Positions 34,435-43,666 are shown, numbered from the stretch's first letter. The stretch: DNA of 64,000 bases from Paenibacillus polymyxa M1 (GCF_000237325.1 NC_017542.1:3320501-3384500); one strand, 5' to 3'. The notes: generated by a model not told the origin, from the sequence alone. Numbers and translations: made by a program.

Positions 34435-35541
34435 TTGTCAACACGTATCGTCATTAAAATCGGTAGCAGCTCACTGACTGGAGTGGAAGGTGGCCTGAAT
34501 CGGGAAGCCATCGCTTATTTTGCTAGGGAAATCAGCTTGCTTCGTGCAAAAGGCCATGAAGTGCTGCTGGTTACATCAGGCGCTGTAGCCGCCGGATTCC
34601 GAGAGATTGGGTATCCCTTTCGGCCCAAACTGCTGCATGAGAAGCAAGCGGCAGCTGCCGTCGGCCAAGCTCTTCTCATGCAAGCCTATGAGCAGGCTTT
34701 TAAAAATTTTGACCTCGTGATCGCGCAGGTTCTGCTCACCCGTAGTGACTTTTTAAGCCGCAAACGGATGAACAACGCCGGAATGACTGTAGAAGAATTG
34801 CTGCGCCAGCAGGTTATCCCGATTTTTAATGAAAATGACACCGTATCGATTGACGAATTAAAATTCGGCGATAACGATATGCTGTCTGCACTAGTTGCCA
34901 ATCTGGTCAAAGCCCAGCATTTGATTATCATCACGGATACCGATGGTGTATATACGGCTGACCCGCGCAAGCATCCAAACGCCGTACGTTTTGAACGTAT
35001 CGAGGAAATTACTGAAGAGATTTATGCATTAGCCGGAGGTTCTGGATCAGCAGTAGGGACTGGCGGCATGCGCTCCAAAATCGAGGCTGCCAAAGTTGCT
35101 ACACGCGGCGGTGTGCCTGTATATGTCGGCCGAGTAAGCGCAAATGGTGATCTGAACGCAGCTGTCGAAGGACACGGACCGGGCACTTATTTTGATACCC
35201 ACCTCTCTTCACTGCCGATGAAAAAACAATGGCTTGGATTTATGTCCACCCCTCTGGGCTCGGTGCATGTAGACCAAGGGGCCGAAGAAGCGTTGGTACA
35301 CGGAGGACATAGTCTGCTTCCGGTTGGCGTACGGCGTGTCGAGGGCAGCTTTCATGCCGGAGATGTCGTTGAGGTACTGGGACCGGAAAACAAGGTGTTA
35401 GGACGAGGCATCGTCAATTATGATGATGAACAGCTTAGAATGGTACAAGGTTTACCTAGCGGCGAGGTTGTGGGCAAAATTGGTCCCATCCATCGGCTTG
35501 AGGTGATCCACAGGGATGAATGGATTACATTATGTATGTAG
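34435..35541 (+). CDS. proB: Glutamate 5-kinase
   Basis: First enzyme of proline synthesis, phosphorylating glutamate. TTG 34435 is chosen because AAGGAAGTGG precedes it and the N-terminus then reads MSTRIVIKIGSSSLT; a longer frame would run into the T-box terminator. The kinase domain (about 1-255) includes LLVTSGAVAAGF, FNENDTVSIDELKFGDND and TDTDGVYTADPRKHP. A PUA domain follows (about 275-365). The product has 368 residues, the usual length. It is 12 bp from proA, which has GGGAGG before its start. Confidence 0.97.
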   Translation: MSTRIVIKIGSSSLTGVEGGLNREAIAYFAREISLLRAKGHEVLLVTSGAVAAGFREIGYPFRPKLLHEKQAAAAVGQALLMQAYEQAFKNFDLVIAQVLLTRSDFLSRKRMNNAGMTVEELLRQQVIPIFNENDTVSIDELKFGDNDMLSALVANLVKAQHLIIITDTDGVYTADPRKHPNAVRFERIEEITEEIYALAGGSGSAVGTGGMRSKIEAAKVATRGGVPVYVGRVSANGDLNAAVEGHGPGTYFDTHLSSLPMKKQWLGFMSTPLGSVHVDQGAEEALVHGGHSLLPVGVRRVEGSFHAGDVVEVLGPENKVLGRGIVNYDDEQLRMVQGLPSGEVVGKIGPIHRLEVIHRDEWITLCM

Positions 35542-35553
35542 GGAGGCCATAAT

Positions 35554-36846
35554 ATGAGTGATTTAACAACAAACACAGCAACAACAGCGGATAACCATTT
35601 CAGCGAAGTACGCACCAAAGCAAGTCTTGCGAAAAAAAGTGCCGGGGTTATGAACCGACTGACTACAGCACAAAAAAACGAGGCATTGCTTGCTATGGCA
35701 GAAGCTCTAGTGAACCATGCAGAAGAGCTGATTGCAGCAAACCATAATGACCTGAAACGTGGACGGGAACTGGGAACATCCGAATCACTGCTCGACCGCC
35801 TCAAGCTGACCGAGGAGCGAATCGGGGCTATTGCCGAAGGATTACGCCAGATTGCGGCGCTACCTGATCCAGTCGGCGACACGCTTGAGCAAATTGAACG
35901 TCCCAATGGTCTACGAATTGAAAAAATACGTGTACCGCTGGGTGTCATCGGTATCATATATGAAGCGCGTCCAAATGTAACCGTGGATGCAGCGGGCCTG
36001 TGCTTGAAAACAGGCAATCCGGTTGTACTGCGCGGTGGTTCGGCTGCTCTCTCCTCCAACCGCAAGATCATTGAAGTGCTTCAGCAGGCGCTAGACGCAA
36101 CAGCCGTGCCACGCGAGGCGCTTCAACTCATTGAAGATTCAGATCGTGCCTCCGTCAATGAAATGCTCACCTTGAACGGCTTGCTGGATGTGATTATTCC
36201 ACGCGGCGGGCGTTCACTCATTCAAAATGTTGTTCAGAATGCTACCGTGCCTGTCATCGAAACCGGGGCTGGCGTATGCCATACATTCTTGGACGCTACA
36301 GCAAATACAGAAATGGCCGAAGCGATTACACTCAATGCGAAGGTACAAAGACCGTCCGTGTGCAACTCGATGGAAACACTACTCGTACACTCGGATTATG
36401 CACAAGCACATTTAACAGGATTAGCTGAACGTTTTCGTGATGCCGGGGTTGAGCTGCGCGGCTGTGTAAGGACACGAGAACTGGCTCCTTGGGCTGTTCC
36501 TGCCACGGAAGAGGATTATGGTACCGAGTACAATGATTACATCTTAAACGTTAAAGTCGTACACAATTTGGACGAAGTACTGGAGCATATTGCCCGTTAT
36601 GGTACGATGCATTCAGAGTGTATTGTCACTGAGAATAAAGCTCATGCCGATCGTTTTCTGCAAGAAGTGGACGCGGCAGCCGTGTACCACAATGCATCCA
36701 CCCGCTTCACGGATGGCTTCGAGTTTGGATTTGGGGCGGAGATCGGAATCAGCACACAAAAATTACATGCCCGCGGCCCCATGGGATTGCCTGCCTTGAC
36801 TTCAACCAAATACCGCGTGTACGGTACTGGACAAATCAGGGAATAA
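35554..36846 (+). CDS. proA: Glutamate-5-semialdehyde dehydrogenase (gamma-glutamyl phosphate reductase)
   Basis: A 430-residue NADPH-dependent enzyme that reduces gamma-glutamyl phosphate. The start ATG follows GGGAGGCCATAAT. The aldehyde-dehydrogenase-like fold shows GVIGIIYEARPNVTVDAAGL and GNPVVLRGGSAAL, then QRPSVCNSMETLL (read here as VQRPSVCNSMETLLV) with the catalytic cysteine. The C-terminus HARGPMGLPALTSTKY is typical. It belongs to the proB-proA-proC run; the next start is 38 bp downstream with its own GGAGG. Nothing is unusual except its operon partners, which include methionine-salvage genes. Confidence 0.97.
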   Translation: MSDLTTNTATTADNHFSEVRTKASLAKKSAGVMNRLTTAQKNEALLAMAEALVNHAEELIAANHNDLKRGRELGTSESLLDRLKLTEERIGAIAEGLRQIAALPDPVGDTLEQIERPNGLRIEKIRVPLGVIGIIYEARPNVTVDAAGLCLKTGNPVVLRGGSAALSSNRKIIEVLQQALDATAVPREALQLIEDSDRASVNEMLTLNGLLDVIIPRGGRSLIQNVVQNATVPVIETGAGVCHTFLDATANTEMAEAITLNAKVQRPSVCNSMETLLVHSDYAQAHLTGLAERFRDAGVELRGCVRTRELAPWAVPATEEDYGTEYNDYILNVKVVHNLDEVLEHIARYGTMHSECIVTENKAHADRFLQEVDAAAVYHNASTRFTDGFEFGFGAEIGISTQKLHARGPMGLPALTSTKYRVYGTGQIRE

Positions 36847-36884
36847 TATCATAAATCAATCCGTATCTTTGGAGGTATGAATCC

Positions 36885-37751
36885 ATGTGTGAATCACAAA
36901 CAAAAGTTTTAATTAACGAGCAAATTACGTTTTTCGGGGCAGGTTCAATGGCTGAGGCTATTATTCGTGGGATGACGAATCGTTCTGTCGTCAAACGTGG
37001 CGGTATTACCGTCATCAACCGCAGTAATCAGGCTCGTCTTGAAGAACTTCAACAGCAATACGGAGTATTGTTCCAAACTGAAGATGCCGCCAAAACAGAA
37101 CTGCTGCGTCATTCTCCAGTGATCGTGCTTGCCATGAAGCCTAAAGATGCTGCCGGAGCACTTGAACAGCTTGGTCCCCTCCTGTCAGATGAACAGCTGA
37201 TCATTTCAGTCATCGCCGGATTGTCTATTCGTACCATGCAAACGTTGCTTGGTCGTAAGCAGCCAATCGCGCGGACGATGCCCAATACATCCAGCTCAAT
37301 TGGACTGGGAGCCACAGGCATCAGCTTTTCCAAGGAGATCAGCGAAAGTCAACGTAAAAACGTGCTTACAATGTTCGAATCTGTAGGTACAGTCACGGTT
37401 ATAGAAGAAGAGAAAATGGATGTATTGACCGGCATTTCCGGAAGCGGCCCTGCGTATGTCTACTACTTAATGGAAGCCATGATTGCTGGGGGAATCCGCG
37501 GTGGCTTGACTCCTGAACAAGCGCACGAACTAACAGTGCAAACTGCGCTTGGTGCAGCACGCATGGTGCAGCAAACCGGAGAGGAGCCTTCTGCCCTTCG
37601 TCACAAAATTATGTCTCCTAATGGTTCCACGGTAGCTGCATTGGAGACACTGGACAAAGGTGACTTCTACGAAACAGTGATTGCGGCGGTGCAGCGCTGC
37701 GCTGAACGATCCCGCGAGATGGGAGCTGTACTTAAGGAGGGAATTGAGTGA
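36885..37751 (+). CDS. proC: Pyrroline-5-carboxylate reductase
   Basis: A 288-residue NADPH-dependent reductase that makes proline from pyrroline-5-carboxylate. The Rossmann motif FFGAGSMAEAIIRGM is at about residues 15-29, and the C-terminal substrate region GISGSGPAYVYYLMEAM is present. GGAGG lies 12 bases before the ATG. The last four bases form GTGA with the start of mtnW, so translation is coupled. With proB and proA it completes proline synthesis in one T-box-controlled unit. In Bacillus there are paralogues (ProI, ProG, ProH); which one this corresponds to cannot be settled by eye. Confidence 0.95.
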   Translation: MCESQTKVLINEQITFFGAGSMAEAIIRGMTNRSVVKRGGITVINRSNQARLEELQQQYGVLFQTEDAAKTELLRHSPVIVLAMKPKDAAGALEQLGPLLSDEQLIISVIAGLSIRTMQTLLGRKQPIARTMPNTSSSIGLGATGISFSKEISESQRKNVLTMFESVGTVTVIEEEKMDVLTGISGSGPAYVYYLMEAMIAGGIRGGLTPEQAHELTVQTALGAARMVQQTGEEPSALRHKIMSPNGSTVAALETLDKGDFYETVIAAVQRCAERSREMGAVLKEGIE

Positions 37752-38959
37752 GCTATTGCCTGGCGACCTACCGAATATACGATGACAAAGCTGATTTTAA
37801 CCAAAAGGCCCAATCTATTGCCATCGGCATGACGGTGGGCAGCTGGACTGAGCTCCCGCAGGCCAAGCGGGATGCGATGCAAAAACATCTCGGCTCTGTT
37901 CAATCTGTAGATATTCACGATGGAGGCCCCGGTGAGCGATACGCCGACTTGACGATTGCTTACCCGGATGTCAATTTCAGCCGAGACATTCCCGCATTGC
38001 TAGTTACAGTCTTCGGCAAAATTTCGATGGACGGCCGAATTAAGCTGATGAAGCTGGGGTTCTCGGAAGCATTCCTCTCTGCTTTTTCAGGACCGAAATT
38101 CGGTATCAGCGGCTTGCGCGAGCAGCTTGGCGTGTATGACCGGCCTCTGCTCATGAGCATTTTTAAATCCGTGATTGGGCTCAATTTGGAAGAACTGCGT
38201 GAACAGTTTACCCGTCAGGCTCTCGGCGGCGTCGATCTGATCAAGGACGACGAGATCTTATTTGAAAATGCGCTGACGCCGATTGAAAAACGTGTCGAAG
38301 CCTGTATCCGAGCTGCCGAAGAGGCTGAGCGTGAAACTGGTAAAAAGCTGCTGTATGCCGCTAATTTAACCGGTCCAACCTCGCAGCTCAGGGCGCAAGC
38401 CCTCAAAGCTATCGACGCAGGCGCGAACGCGTTACTGTTTAACGTACTGGCCTACGGTTATGATGTGCTGCATGAACTTAGCAGCGATCCTGCCGTTTCA
38501 GTACCGATTGCAGCCCATCCTTCATTAGCAGGTGCTGCTTACCCCTCGCCTCATTATGGTATTTCGGCGTCCGTCCTGCTTGGTCAGCTTATGCGGCTGG
38601 CTGGCGCTGATCTCGTCCTCTTCCCTTCTCCTTACGGTTCAGTGACGATGCCACGTGAGGAAAACATGGCGATCCGCGATGAGCTGATCACCCCTGATTC
38701 ACCGCTGAAGGCCTGCATGCCTGTCCCTTCCGCAGGGATACACCCCGGCCTAGTGCCGCTCATTGTCCGCGATTTTGGTACCGATGTGGTGGTTAACGCT
38801 GGAGGCGGTATTCACGGACATCCGCTGGGTACGGAAGCTGGCGGACGCGCCTTTGTGCAAGCGATTGAAGCGGTCCAGCAAAATGTCCCGCTGGTACAAT
38901 ACGCCCGCACTCATCCCGAGCTGCAATCTGCGCTCGACACGTGGGGAGGCGAACGATGA
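37748..38959 (+). CDS. mtnW: 2,3-Diketo-5-methylthiopentyl-1-phosphate enolase (RuBisCO-like)
   Basis: A 403-residue RuBisCO-like protein of the MtnW type, acting in the methionine salvage pathway before MtnX. The GTG start overlaps the proC stop and follows AAGGAGGG. The metal-site lysine region is GGVDLIKDDEILFENALTP, where the lysine is carbamylated in the family, and the C-terminal phosphate-binding segment is VVNAGGGIHGHPLGTEAGG. It does not carry the full set of RuBisCO residues and should not fix CO2. The stop overlaps mtnX by four bases (ATGA), so the enzymes are probably made together. Confidence 0.93.
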   Translation: MSYCLATYRIYDDKADFNQKAQSIAIGMTVGSWTELPQAKRDAMQKHLGSVQSVDIHDGGPGERYADLTIAYPDVNFSRDIPALLVTVFGKISMDGRIKLMKLGFSEAFLSAFSGPKFGISGLREQLGVYDRPLLMSIFKSVIGLNLEELREQFTRQALGGVDLIKDDEILFENALTPIEKRVEACIRAAEEAERETGKKLLYAANLTGPTSQLRAQALKAIDAGANALLFNVLAYGYDVLHELSSDPAVSVPIAAHPSLAGAAYPSPHYGISASVLLGQLMRLAGADLVLFPSPYGSVTMPREENMAIRDELITPDSPLKACMPVPSAGIHPGLVPLIVRDFGTDVVVNAGGGIHGHPLGTEAGGRAFVQAIEAVQQNVPLVQYARTHPELQSALDTWGGER

Positions 38960-39633
38960 GCACTGCCAAGAAGCCTGTCATTTTTTGCGATTTTGACGGG
39001 ACCATTACAAACAGCGATAATATTGTCGCTATTATGAAGCATTTTAAGCCTGCGGGCTATGAGCCCATCATGCATCAAATCGTGAGCGGACATATGTCCA
39101 TTCGTGAAGGCGTAGATGCGATGTTCGCCCTGATGTCTTCAGAGCTTAAAGAAGACATTATCTCATATGTACTTGGACAAGCGGGTATACGTGAGGGCTT
39201 TGCACGCTTTTTGGACTTTGTACGAGAGCAGCAGATTGAATTTTTTGTTACTAGCGGGGGCATTGATTTTTTTATTGATCCATTGCTAGAACCGTTCGAC
39301 ATCCCGCAGGATCACATCTTTTGCAACGGAGCGGACTTTTCCGGGGCTCACATCCAGATCACGTGGCCGCATCCATGTAATGAGCCGTGTAAGAATGACT
39401 GCGGCATGTGCAAAACGACCGTCATTCGTCAATACCCTCCCGAGCAATACGAACGGATTTTGATTGGCGACAGTCTGACCGATTTTGAAGGTGCCAAAAT
39501 TGCCGATCTTGTGTACTCCCGCTCGCATCTGACATTAAAGTGTCAAGAGCTTGGCGTACCGCATGTACCCTTTGAGACATTTGATGATATTATCGAGGAT
39601 TTAAAGCAAAAACAGGAGCAGGGGGTACTGTAA
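38956..39633 (+). CDS. mtnX: 2-Hydroxy-3-keto-5-methylthiopentenyl-1-phosphate phosphatase (HAD)
   Basis: A 225-residue HAD phosphatase. The first motif FCDFDGTITNSDN has the nucleophilic aspartate, motif II lies in FFVTSGGIDFF, and the metal aspartates in ILIGDSLTDFEGA. A cysteine-rich insert near 145-160 (NEPCKNDCGMCKT) is seen in MtnX proteins. The ATG overlaps the mtnW stop and GGGGAGGCGAACG precedes it. It removes phosphate from the enolase product. The stop TAA shares its last base with the mtnB start. Confidence 0.93.
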   Translation: MSTAKKPVIFCDFDGTITNSDNIVAIMKHFKPAGYEPIMHQIVSGHMSIREGVDAMFALMSSELKEDIISYVLGQAGIREGFARFLDFVREQQIEFFVTSGGIDFFIDPLLEPFDIPQDHIFCNGADFSGAHIQITWPHPCNEPCKNDCGMCKTTVIRQYPPEQYERILIGDSLTDFEGAKIADLVYSRSHLTLKCQELGVPHVPFETFDDIIEDLKQKQEQGVL

Positions 39634-40289
39634 TGAGTTTTAACTTGGCAGACATTTCATTCGAGGAAAAACGCCGTTCGTTGGAAGAACTCGCTGATGT
39701 CAAGGAGCTATTCGCCTCTCGTAACTGGTTCCCAGGCACAAGCGGCAATTTATCGATCCGAATCGGTGATTTTCATCCTGAACAATTTTATTTTGCAGTC
39801 ACCGCTAGCGGCAAGGATAAGACCAAACGCACTCCTGAGGATTTTCTATTCGTAGACCAATACGGAAAAGCGGCAGAAGCCACAAACCTCAAGCCAAGTG
39901 CTGAAACGCTCATCCATTGCGAAATTTACCGCCTGACAGGCTGTGGAGCAGTTTTTCATGTGCATACCGTGTTTAACAACCTGATTTCCGAATATTACGG
40001 CGAGCAGGGCTTTGTACCTGTGCAAGGCATCGAGCTCATTAAGGCTTTTAACATTTGGGAGGAAAATGCCGCCATCCAGATTCCCGTGCTGCCAAATTTT
40101 GCTGATATCGCCTCGATTGCCAAGCTGGTACCAGGCGTGTTGAATGATCAAGTTCCAGGAATTTTATTGCGTAATCATGGCATTTATGCATGGGGTCGTG
40201 ATGTGTTTGAAGCTAAAAAGCATTTAGAGGCGTTTGAATTTCTGTTTGAAACGACCTATCGCTCCCTACTACTAAAAACTTCGAAATGA
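39633..40289 (+). CDS. mtnB: Methylthioribulose-1-phosphate dehydratase
   Basis: A 218-residue class II aldolase/adducin-family zinc enzyme. The zinc site is made by HVHTVFN (two histidines) and RNHGIYAWG (third histidine), with TSGNLSIRI near residue 32 as the phosphate-binding segment. It dehydrates methylthioribulose-1-phosphate, one step before MtnW, so the order here (W, X, B) is not the order of action. It is the last gene of the operon, followed by a terminator. MtnA, MtnK and MtnD, needed for a complete pathway, are not in this window. Confidence 0.92.
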   Translation: MSFNLADISFEEKRRSLEELADVKELFASRNWFPGTSGNLSIRIGDFHPEQFYFAVTASGKDKTKRTPEDFLFVDQYGKAAEATNLKPSAETLIHCEIYRLTGCGAVFHVHTVFNNLISEYYGEQGFVPVQGIELIKAFNIWEENAAIQIPVLPNFADIASIAKLVPGVLNDQVPGILLRNHGIYAWGRDVFEAKKHLEAFEFLFETTYRSLLLKTSK

Positions 40290-40349
40290 ATAAATCCTAA
40301 ATATTAAAGATGCATATCATTGAATTGTAAAAGTGGTCAGTGAATATCG

Positions 40350-40389
40350 AGAACGGAACCTAGCGAAAGCACGGAACGTTCTTTTTTTT
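40350..40389 (+). terminator. Terminator of the pro-mtn operon
   Basis: AGAACG (40350-40355) pairs with CGTTCT (40377-40382), with extra pairing in the loop, followed by eight Ts. It lies 60 bp after mtnB. Confidence 0.85.
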
Positions 40390-40533
40390 ATTAAAAAAGC
40401 AACCTGTCCTACTAGCGACATAAAATCTAATCTTTTTTTCTCAAATTGAGCTTTTAAATCCGATGAAGATATCACTGAAAATTGAAAGGCAACTGGGGTG
40501 ATAAGGTGAGTTGAGAATTAGAGGATACCATTT

Positions 40534-40698
40534 GTGATTACTGACTTTAACATAAAGGTGTTATCTTCAGATTTTGTACATGCAACATACTGTACTGAGT
40601 CGATTGATACCGGAAATAAGTCATTAAGAAGTTCCATTTGGAAATTAAATGAAGGGCAATGGCAAATGATTTTTCATCAGGGAACCCCAACCCAGTAG
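40534..40698 (+). pseudogene. C-terminal remnant of a DUF4440/SnoaL-like protein
   Basis: A 54-codon frame from GTG 40534 reads VITDFNIKVLSSDFVHATYC ... SLRSSIWKLNEGQWQMIF and ends HQGTPTQ. This is the C-terminal pattern of DUF4440 proteins (NTF2-like fold), where RSSIWK and MxFHQGT are typical. The N-terminal half is absent; the same frame meets TAG at 40519. No plausible ribosome site lies before the GTG. The rest of the 500-bp gap (40390-40787) holds nothing else recognisable. Confidence 0.65.
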
Positions 40699-40787
40699 GA
40701 GCCCATTCTAAACCCTCGATCTCCTAAATCCTACAAACATCTTAGAATATTTTCATTGCCTGGCAAATTCCTTTTACTTGATGTTGT

Positions 40788-40813
40788 AAAAAAACGTCCC
40801 CTATTGGGGACGT
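40788..40813 (-). terminator. Terminator overlapping the end of the flavin reductase gene
   Basis: ACGTCCCC-TATT-GGGGACGT with seven Ts on the minus strand (A-run 40788-40794). The stop codon of the gene (40801-40803) lies in the hairpin loop. Confidence 0.9.
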
Positions 40814-41412
40814 TCCAGCGTGAATTGCTCTCCTAGCTTCGCATAGTTGTTTCCAGCCAACCGACTCACCGGACGCAACTCCTTGGCAATCACATATGTA
40901 TTTTGGTACGCTTCCTCCGACAAATGATACTGCACTACACGCCCAATTAATAGATCACAGGCAGGTGTGTCCTCCTTGCCTCCCAGCGGTATCACTTTCT
41001 CCAAAATACATTCCAACCGTATTTTCGCTTCAGTCACACCAGGAACGGCGATTTTTGTACTCTTAATCGGGGTAAGACCTGCCAGTGCAACCTCACTCTC
41101 CTCCGGCGCCAGACGGGAAGCCGTCACATTCACCGCCCCCACATTGTCTTCGTCTGTAATATGTACGACAAAAGCATTATGCTCCATCGCATTACGTGCT
41201 GTATCTTTGGAAACTCCATCGACACGCTGTACGGATACAGACAGCAGTGGCGGCTCGGCGGCAACGATGGAAAAATAACTGAACGGAGCACCATTCAGCA
41301 CGCCTTCGCTGCTCAAAGTCGTTACAAACGCTACCGGCCTTGGGATAATACTTCCGGTCAACAGCTTATAATTTTCACGCTCTGTAAGTGTGTCAGGATT
41401 CAATGAAATCAT
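40801..41412 (-). CDS. Flavin reductase-like FMN-binding protein
   Basis: A 203-residue protein of the flavin reductase (DIM6/NTAB) family. GAGGGAAAAA precedes the ATG. The flavin-binding split-barrel shows LTGSIIPRPVAFVTTLSSEG near the N-terminus, then APFSYFSIVAAEPPLLSVSV, followed by KDTARNAMEHNAFVVHITDE. Members reduce free FMN or act as flavoproteins; substrate cannot be told here. The gene stands alone, with a terminator overlapping its stop and a gap of about 115 bp to the next gene on the same strand. Length is normal. Confidence 0.85.
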   Translation of the reverse strand: MISLNPDTLTERENYKLLTGSIIPRPVAFVTTLSSEGVLNGAPFSYFSIVAAEPPLLSVSVQRVDGVSKDTARNAMEHNAFVVHITDEDNVGAVNVTASRLAPEESEVALAGLTPIKSTKIAVPGVTEAKIRLECILEKVIPLGGKEDTPACDLLIGRVVQYHLSEEAYQNTYVIAKELRPVSRLAGNNYAKLGEQFTLERPQ

Positions 41413-41526
41413 TTTTTCCCTCTTTTCCGGTTACATTCGCTCTTCGAATGCATATCATCAAGTTACGCTCCCTTACAAGTATCGCGCGTATAATACAAAA
41501 TGTAAAGCTGAAGCTGGAAACACTCT

Positions 41527-42309
41527 CTATTTTTCAATCACATTTCCCTGACTGTCACGCACAGTAACCGCTATTCCCTCAGGTACCGCAATGGTAACGT
41601 CCAGCTGATGATGTGTTTGCATAAAACGTGTGGGAACCTGGCTGAGAAGTACATATAGTGTATCTCCAATATGCTTGGTCTGATACAGCTCGGTTCCTTT
41701 GAAATCATCCTCATTGCCTGTATATACATAACTCCCGAACACATGCACCTCCGGTGAGGTGGTTGCGTCAATTTTGACCGCATAAGGATCTTCACCCTGC
41801 ACAATCACCTTAGTTACTCCGGCAGGCAGTTTTTCATGCCAGTCTGGAAGAATCCTTGTTTCCTGAACCGAACTCATTATTTCTCTAACTTGCGGAGTGA
41901 TCCCCAGTGAACTGACCAATGCAAATCCGATACAACAAAAAACCAATACCGCCGTAATAAACATACTGAACAGGTCATAGCGAATGCGCTCACGTGTCCC
42001 TTTCCAAGCAGTATACATTAAAATTTCCAGTCCCAGCAAAACAAATACGACAGGCCACCAGGTTAGCGCCTGATCCAGTATGCCTGCTCCCCAAAACCTG
42101 GAAGCAAACGTTACACCGCCCAGCAGCACCAAGAACAGCCCCATGGATAGCCTTCCGACTTTCCACACCCCTGTTGGCGCGTTGGAGTTCTTAGAGGGAC
42201 CATTCTTATGGGATGAAGTGCCCAATAAGCCTATCGCCCCATTCACATCGTTCTGAGAGTGATGGGCTCCCTTGAAGGAAGCCTCACTCTTTGAAAATTC
42301 AGTATCCAT
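41527..42309 (-). CDS. Membrane protein with LiaF-like transmembrane region
   Basis: A 260-residue protein. A polar N-terminus (about 1-50) is followed by three hydrophobic segments (about 53-70, 80-97 and 110-133) and a periplasmic-facing beta-rich C-terminal domain. The transmembrane part with GLFLVLLGGVTFASRFWG and WWPVVFVLLGLEILMYTAWK resembles the LiaF/DUF5668 type found with ECF or cell-envelope stress systems. It lies two bases downstream of another membrane gene and is in a group behind an ECF sigma factor on the same strand. This makes an envelope stress role plausible, but no direct evidence is present. Confidence 0.75.
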   Translation of the reverse strand: MDTEFSKSEASFKGAHHSQNDVNGAIGLLGTSSHKNGPSKNSNAPTGVWKVGRLSMGLFLVLLGGVTFASRFWGAGILDQALTWWPVVFVLLGLEILMYTAWKGTRERIRYDLFSMFITAVLVFCCIGFALVSSLGITPQVREIMSSVQETRILPDWHEKLPAGVTKVIVQGEDPYAVKIDATTSPEVHVFGSYVYTGNEDDFKGTELYQTKHIGDTLYVLLSQVPTRFMQTHHQLDVTIAVPEGIAVTVRDSQGNVIEK

Positions 42310-42310
42310 T

Positions 42311-43576
42311 TTATCGTTTCTCCTTTGCTCGCTTAGATTTGGAATTACCGATCATCATCCAAACACCGCCGCCAATTAATAGGAAGGAGACAATAATGGT
42401 TCGTAAATACATGTCAACTATATTGTAAATTTGTCCATCCGGGAACAGACGGTCCAGTGTGGGAACAAGTACGTTAATCAGGATGTAGTATGCACCTAGC
42501 AGAAGCAGTCCCAAGCCTACCCAACGGTGATATTGAGCAAACATACCGATCACAGGCTTGTCGATCAGCTGCTCCTGTCCATAACGGCTTACCTGCTGCA
42601 ATGCATCAAAAAAGCTGTAAAACCACACCACCGGGATTAGGAACAAAAAGAGTGAAAGATGCAGCACATCCAGTATATAGATAAATCCTAAAAACAGTAG
42701 CATGAGCTGGAGTCCACGTTTTTGCAAACCAATATACATATGCCCAGCACCGGGAAATACCGATAAAATGGTAGCCAACATTTTACTACGACGTCCCTCA
42801 ACTCTTCCATACTCCAGTTCCTCAAACAAAGTCCGGTCCTGAAGAATGTCCCCGGCTTGTTTACGATGTACATGCTGCACCGCATCAAACATGCAATACA
42901 ACCAAATAATCGGCAACACGCCCGCAAACGCCAAAAATCCGGATTCGTTCGTTATGCTCGTAATAAAGACGAGGATCGCGCCAAAGCCAAAGAAGGATAG
43001 CAGAAAAGACAAGCCACGCTGCATCAGCCCCAAATGAAGGTGTCCCAATCCAGGAATAAATGACAGCAAAATCGTAAAAAATCGTTCATTGTCCGATCCT
43101 TTTTGAAAAGCAGGTGATCCTGCCATACCATAATGTCCTTGTTGATAATGGTTATACCCCGGCGCATATCCCATACCTGCCCCCGGGGCATTCGTGCCTG
43201 TGTCTGTTGCCCCCTCTGGTACCTCTCCTGTTAAATCCGCCTGTCCATAAGGTCCACTTTGCGAGTAAAAGCCATATGGATTGGGTCCTGCATGAGGGGG
43301 ATAAGGAGCAGCGACTGCGCGAGGATCGTAACGTAATAAGCTAATCACGATATGCAGCATGCTGAGTCCCCATAAAAGAGCAGCAATAAAAATACTCACC
43401 AAAAAAGGCGTTCCGTCACTTGCTACCACTGAAAAAAATATTCCCCCTGCCAGACATCCGAAAAACAAAATGGTATATACAAACGCATTGGCTTTTCTGG
43501 TCCAGTAATAGTGTCCTACACCCGGAATAATGTTCAATAGAAATGCCAAGAGCTTGCTTCGTTCCGTATAAGCCAT
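42311..43576 (-). CDS. Polytopic membrane protein with repeated TM2-like units
   Basis: A 421-residue integral membrane protein. The motif of a small membrane pair, for example LLAFLLNIIPGVGHYYWTRK at the N-terminus, is repeated near residues 165 (LLSFIPGLGHLHLGLMQRG) and 265 (LSVFPGAGHMYIGLQKRG). This indicates three tandem TM2-like or DUF5683-like units. A Pro/Gly/Tyr-rich hydrophilic linker (about 95-155) separates the first and second. The C-terminal region adds two further helices. The start ATG is preceded by AGGAAGTG. It is followed two bases later by the LiaF-like gene. Function unknown; co-location with an ECF sigma/anti-sigma pair suggests membership of one regulon. Confidence 0.75.
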   Translation of the reverse strand: MAYTERSKLLAFLLNIIPGVGHYYWTRKANAFVYTILFFGCLAGGIFFSVVASDGTPFLVSIFIAALLWGLSMLHIVISLLRYDPRAVAAPYPPHAGPNPYGFYSQSGPYGQADLTGEVPEGATDTGTNAPGAGMGYAPGYNHYQQGHYGMAGSPAFQKGSDNERFFTILLSFIPGLGHLHLGLMQRGLSFLLSFFGFGAILVFITSITNESGFLAFAGVLPIIWLYCMFDAVQHVHRKQAGDILQDRTLFEELEYGRVEGRRSKMLATILSVFPGAGHMYIGLQKRGLQLMLLFLGFIYILDVLHLSLFLFLIPVVWFYSFFDALQQVSRYGQEQLIDKPVIGMFAQYHRWVGLGLLLLGAYYILINVLVPTLDRLFPDGQIYNIVDMYLRTIIVSFLLIGGGVWMMIGNSKSKRAKEKR

Positions 43577-43666
43577 TGCTACACTTCCTTTCTATTTACG
43601 GGATCTTGATACAAATTCCCAACAGATGGTTGACTTTAAACTTGTTCATCTTACCCTTAACTTAAT

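Noticed and set aside
37748..38959. True RuBisCO large subunit
   Set aside because: Length, motifs and neighbours (mtnX, mtnB) fit the RuBisCO-like enolase MtnW instead.
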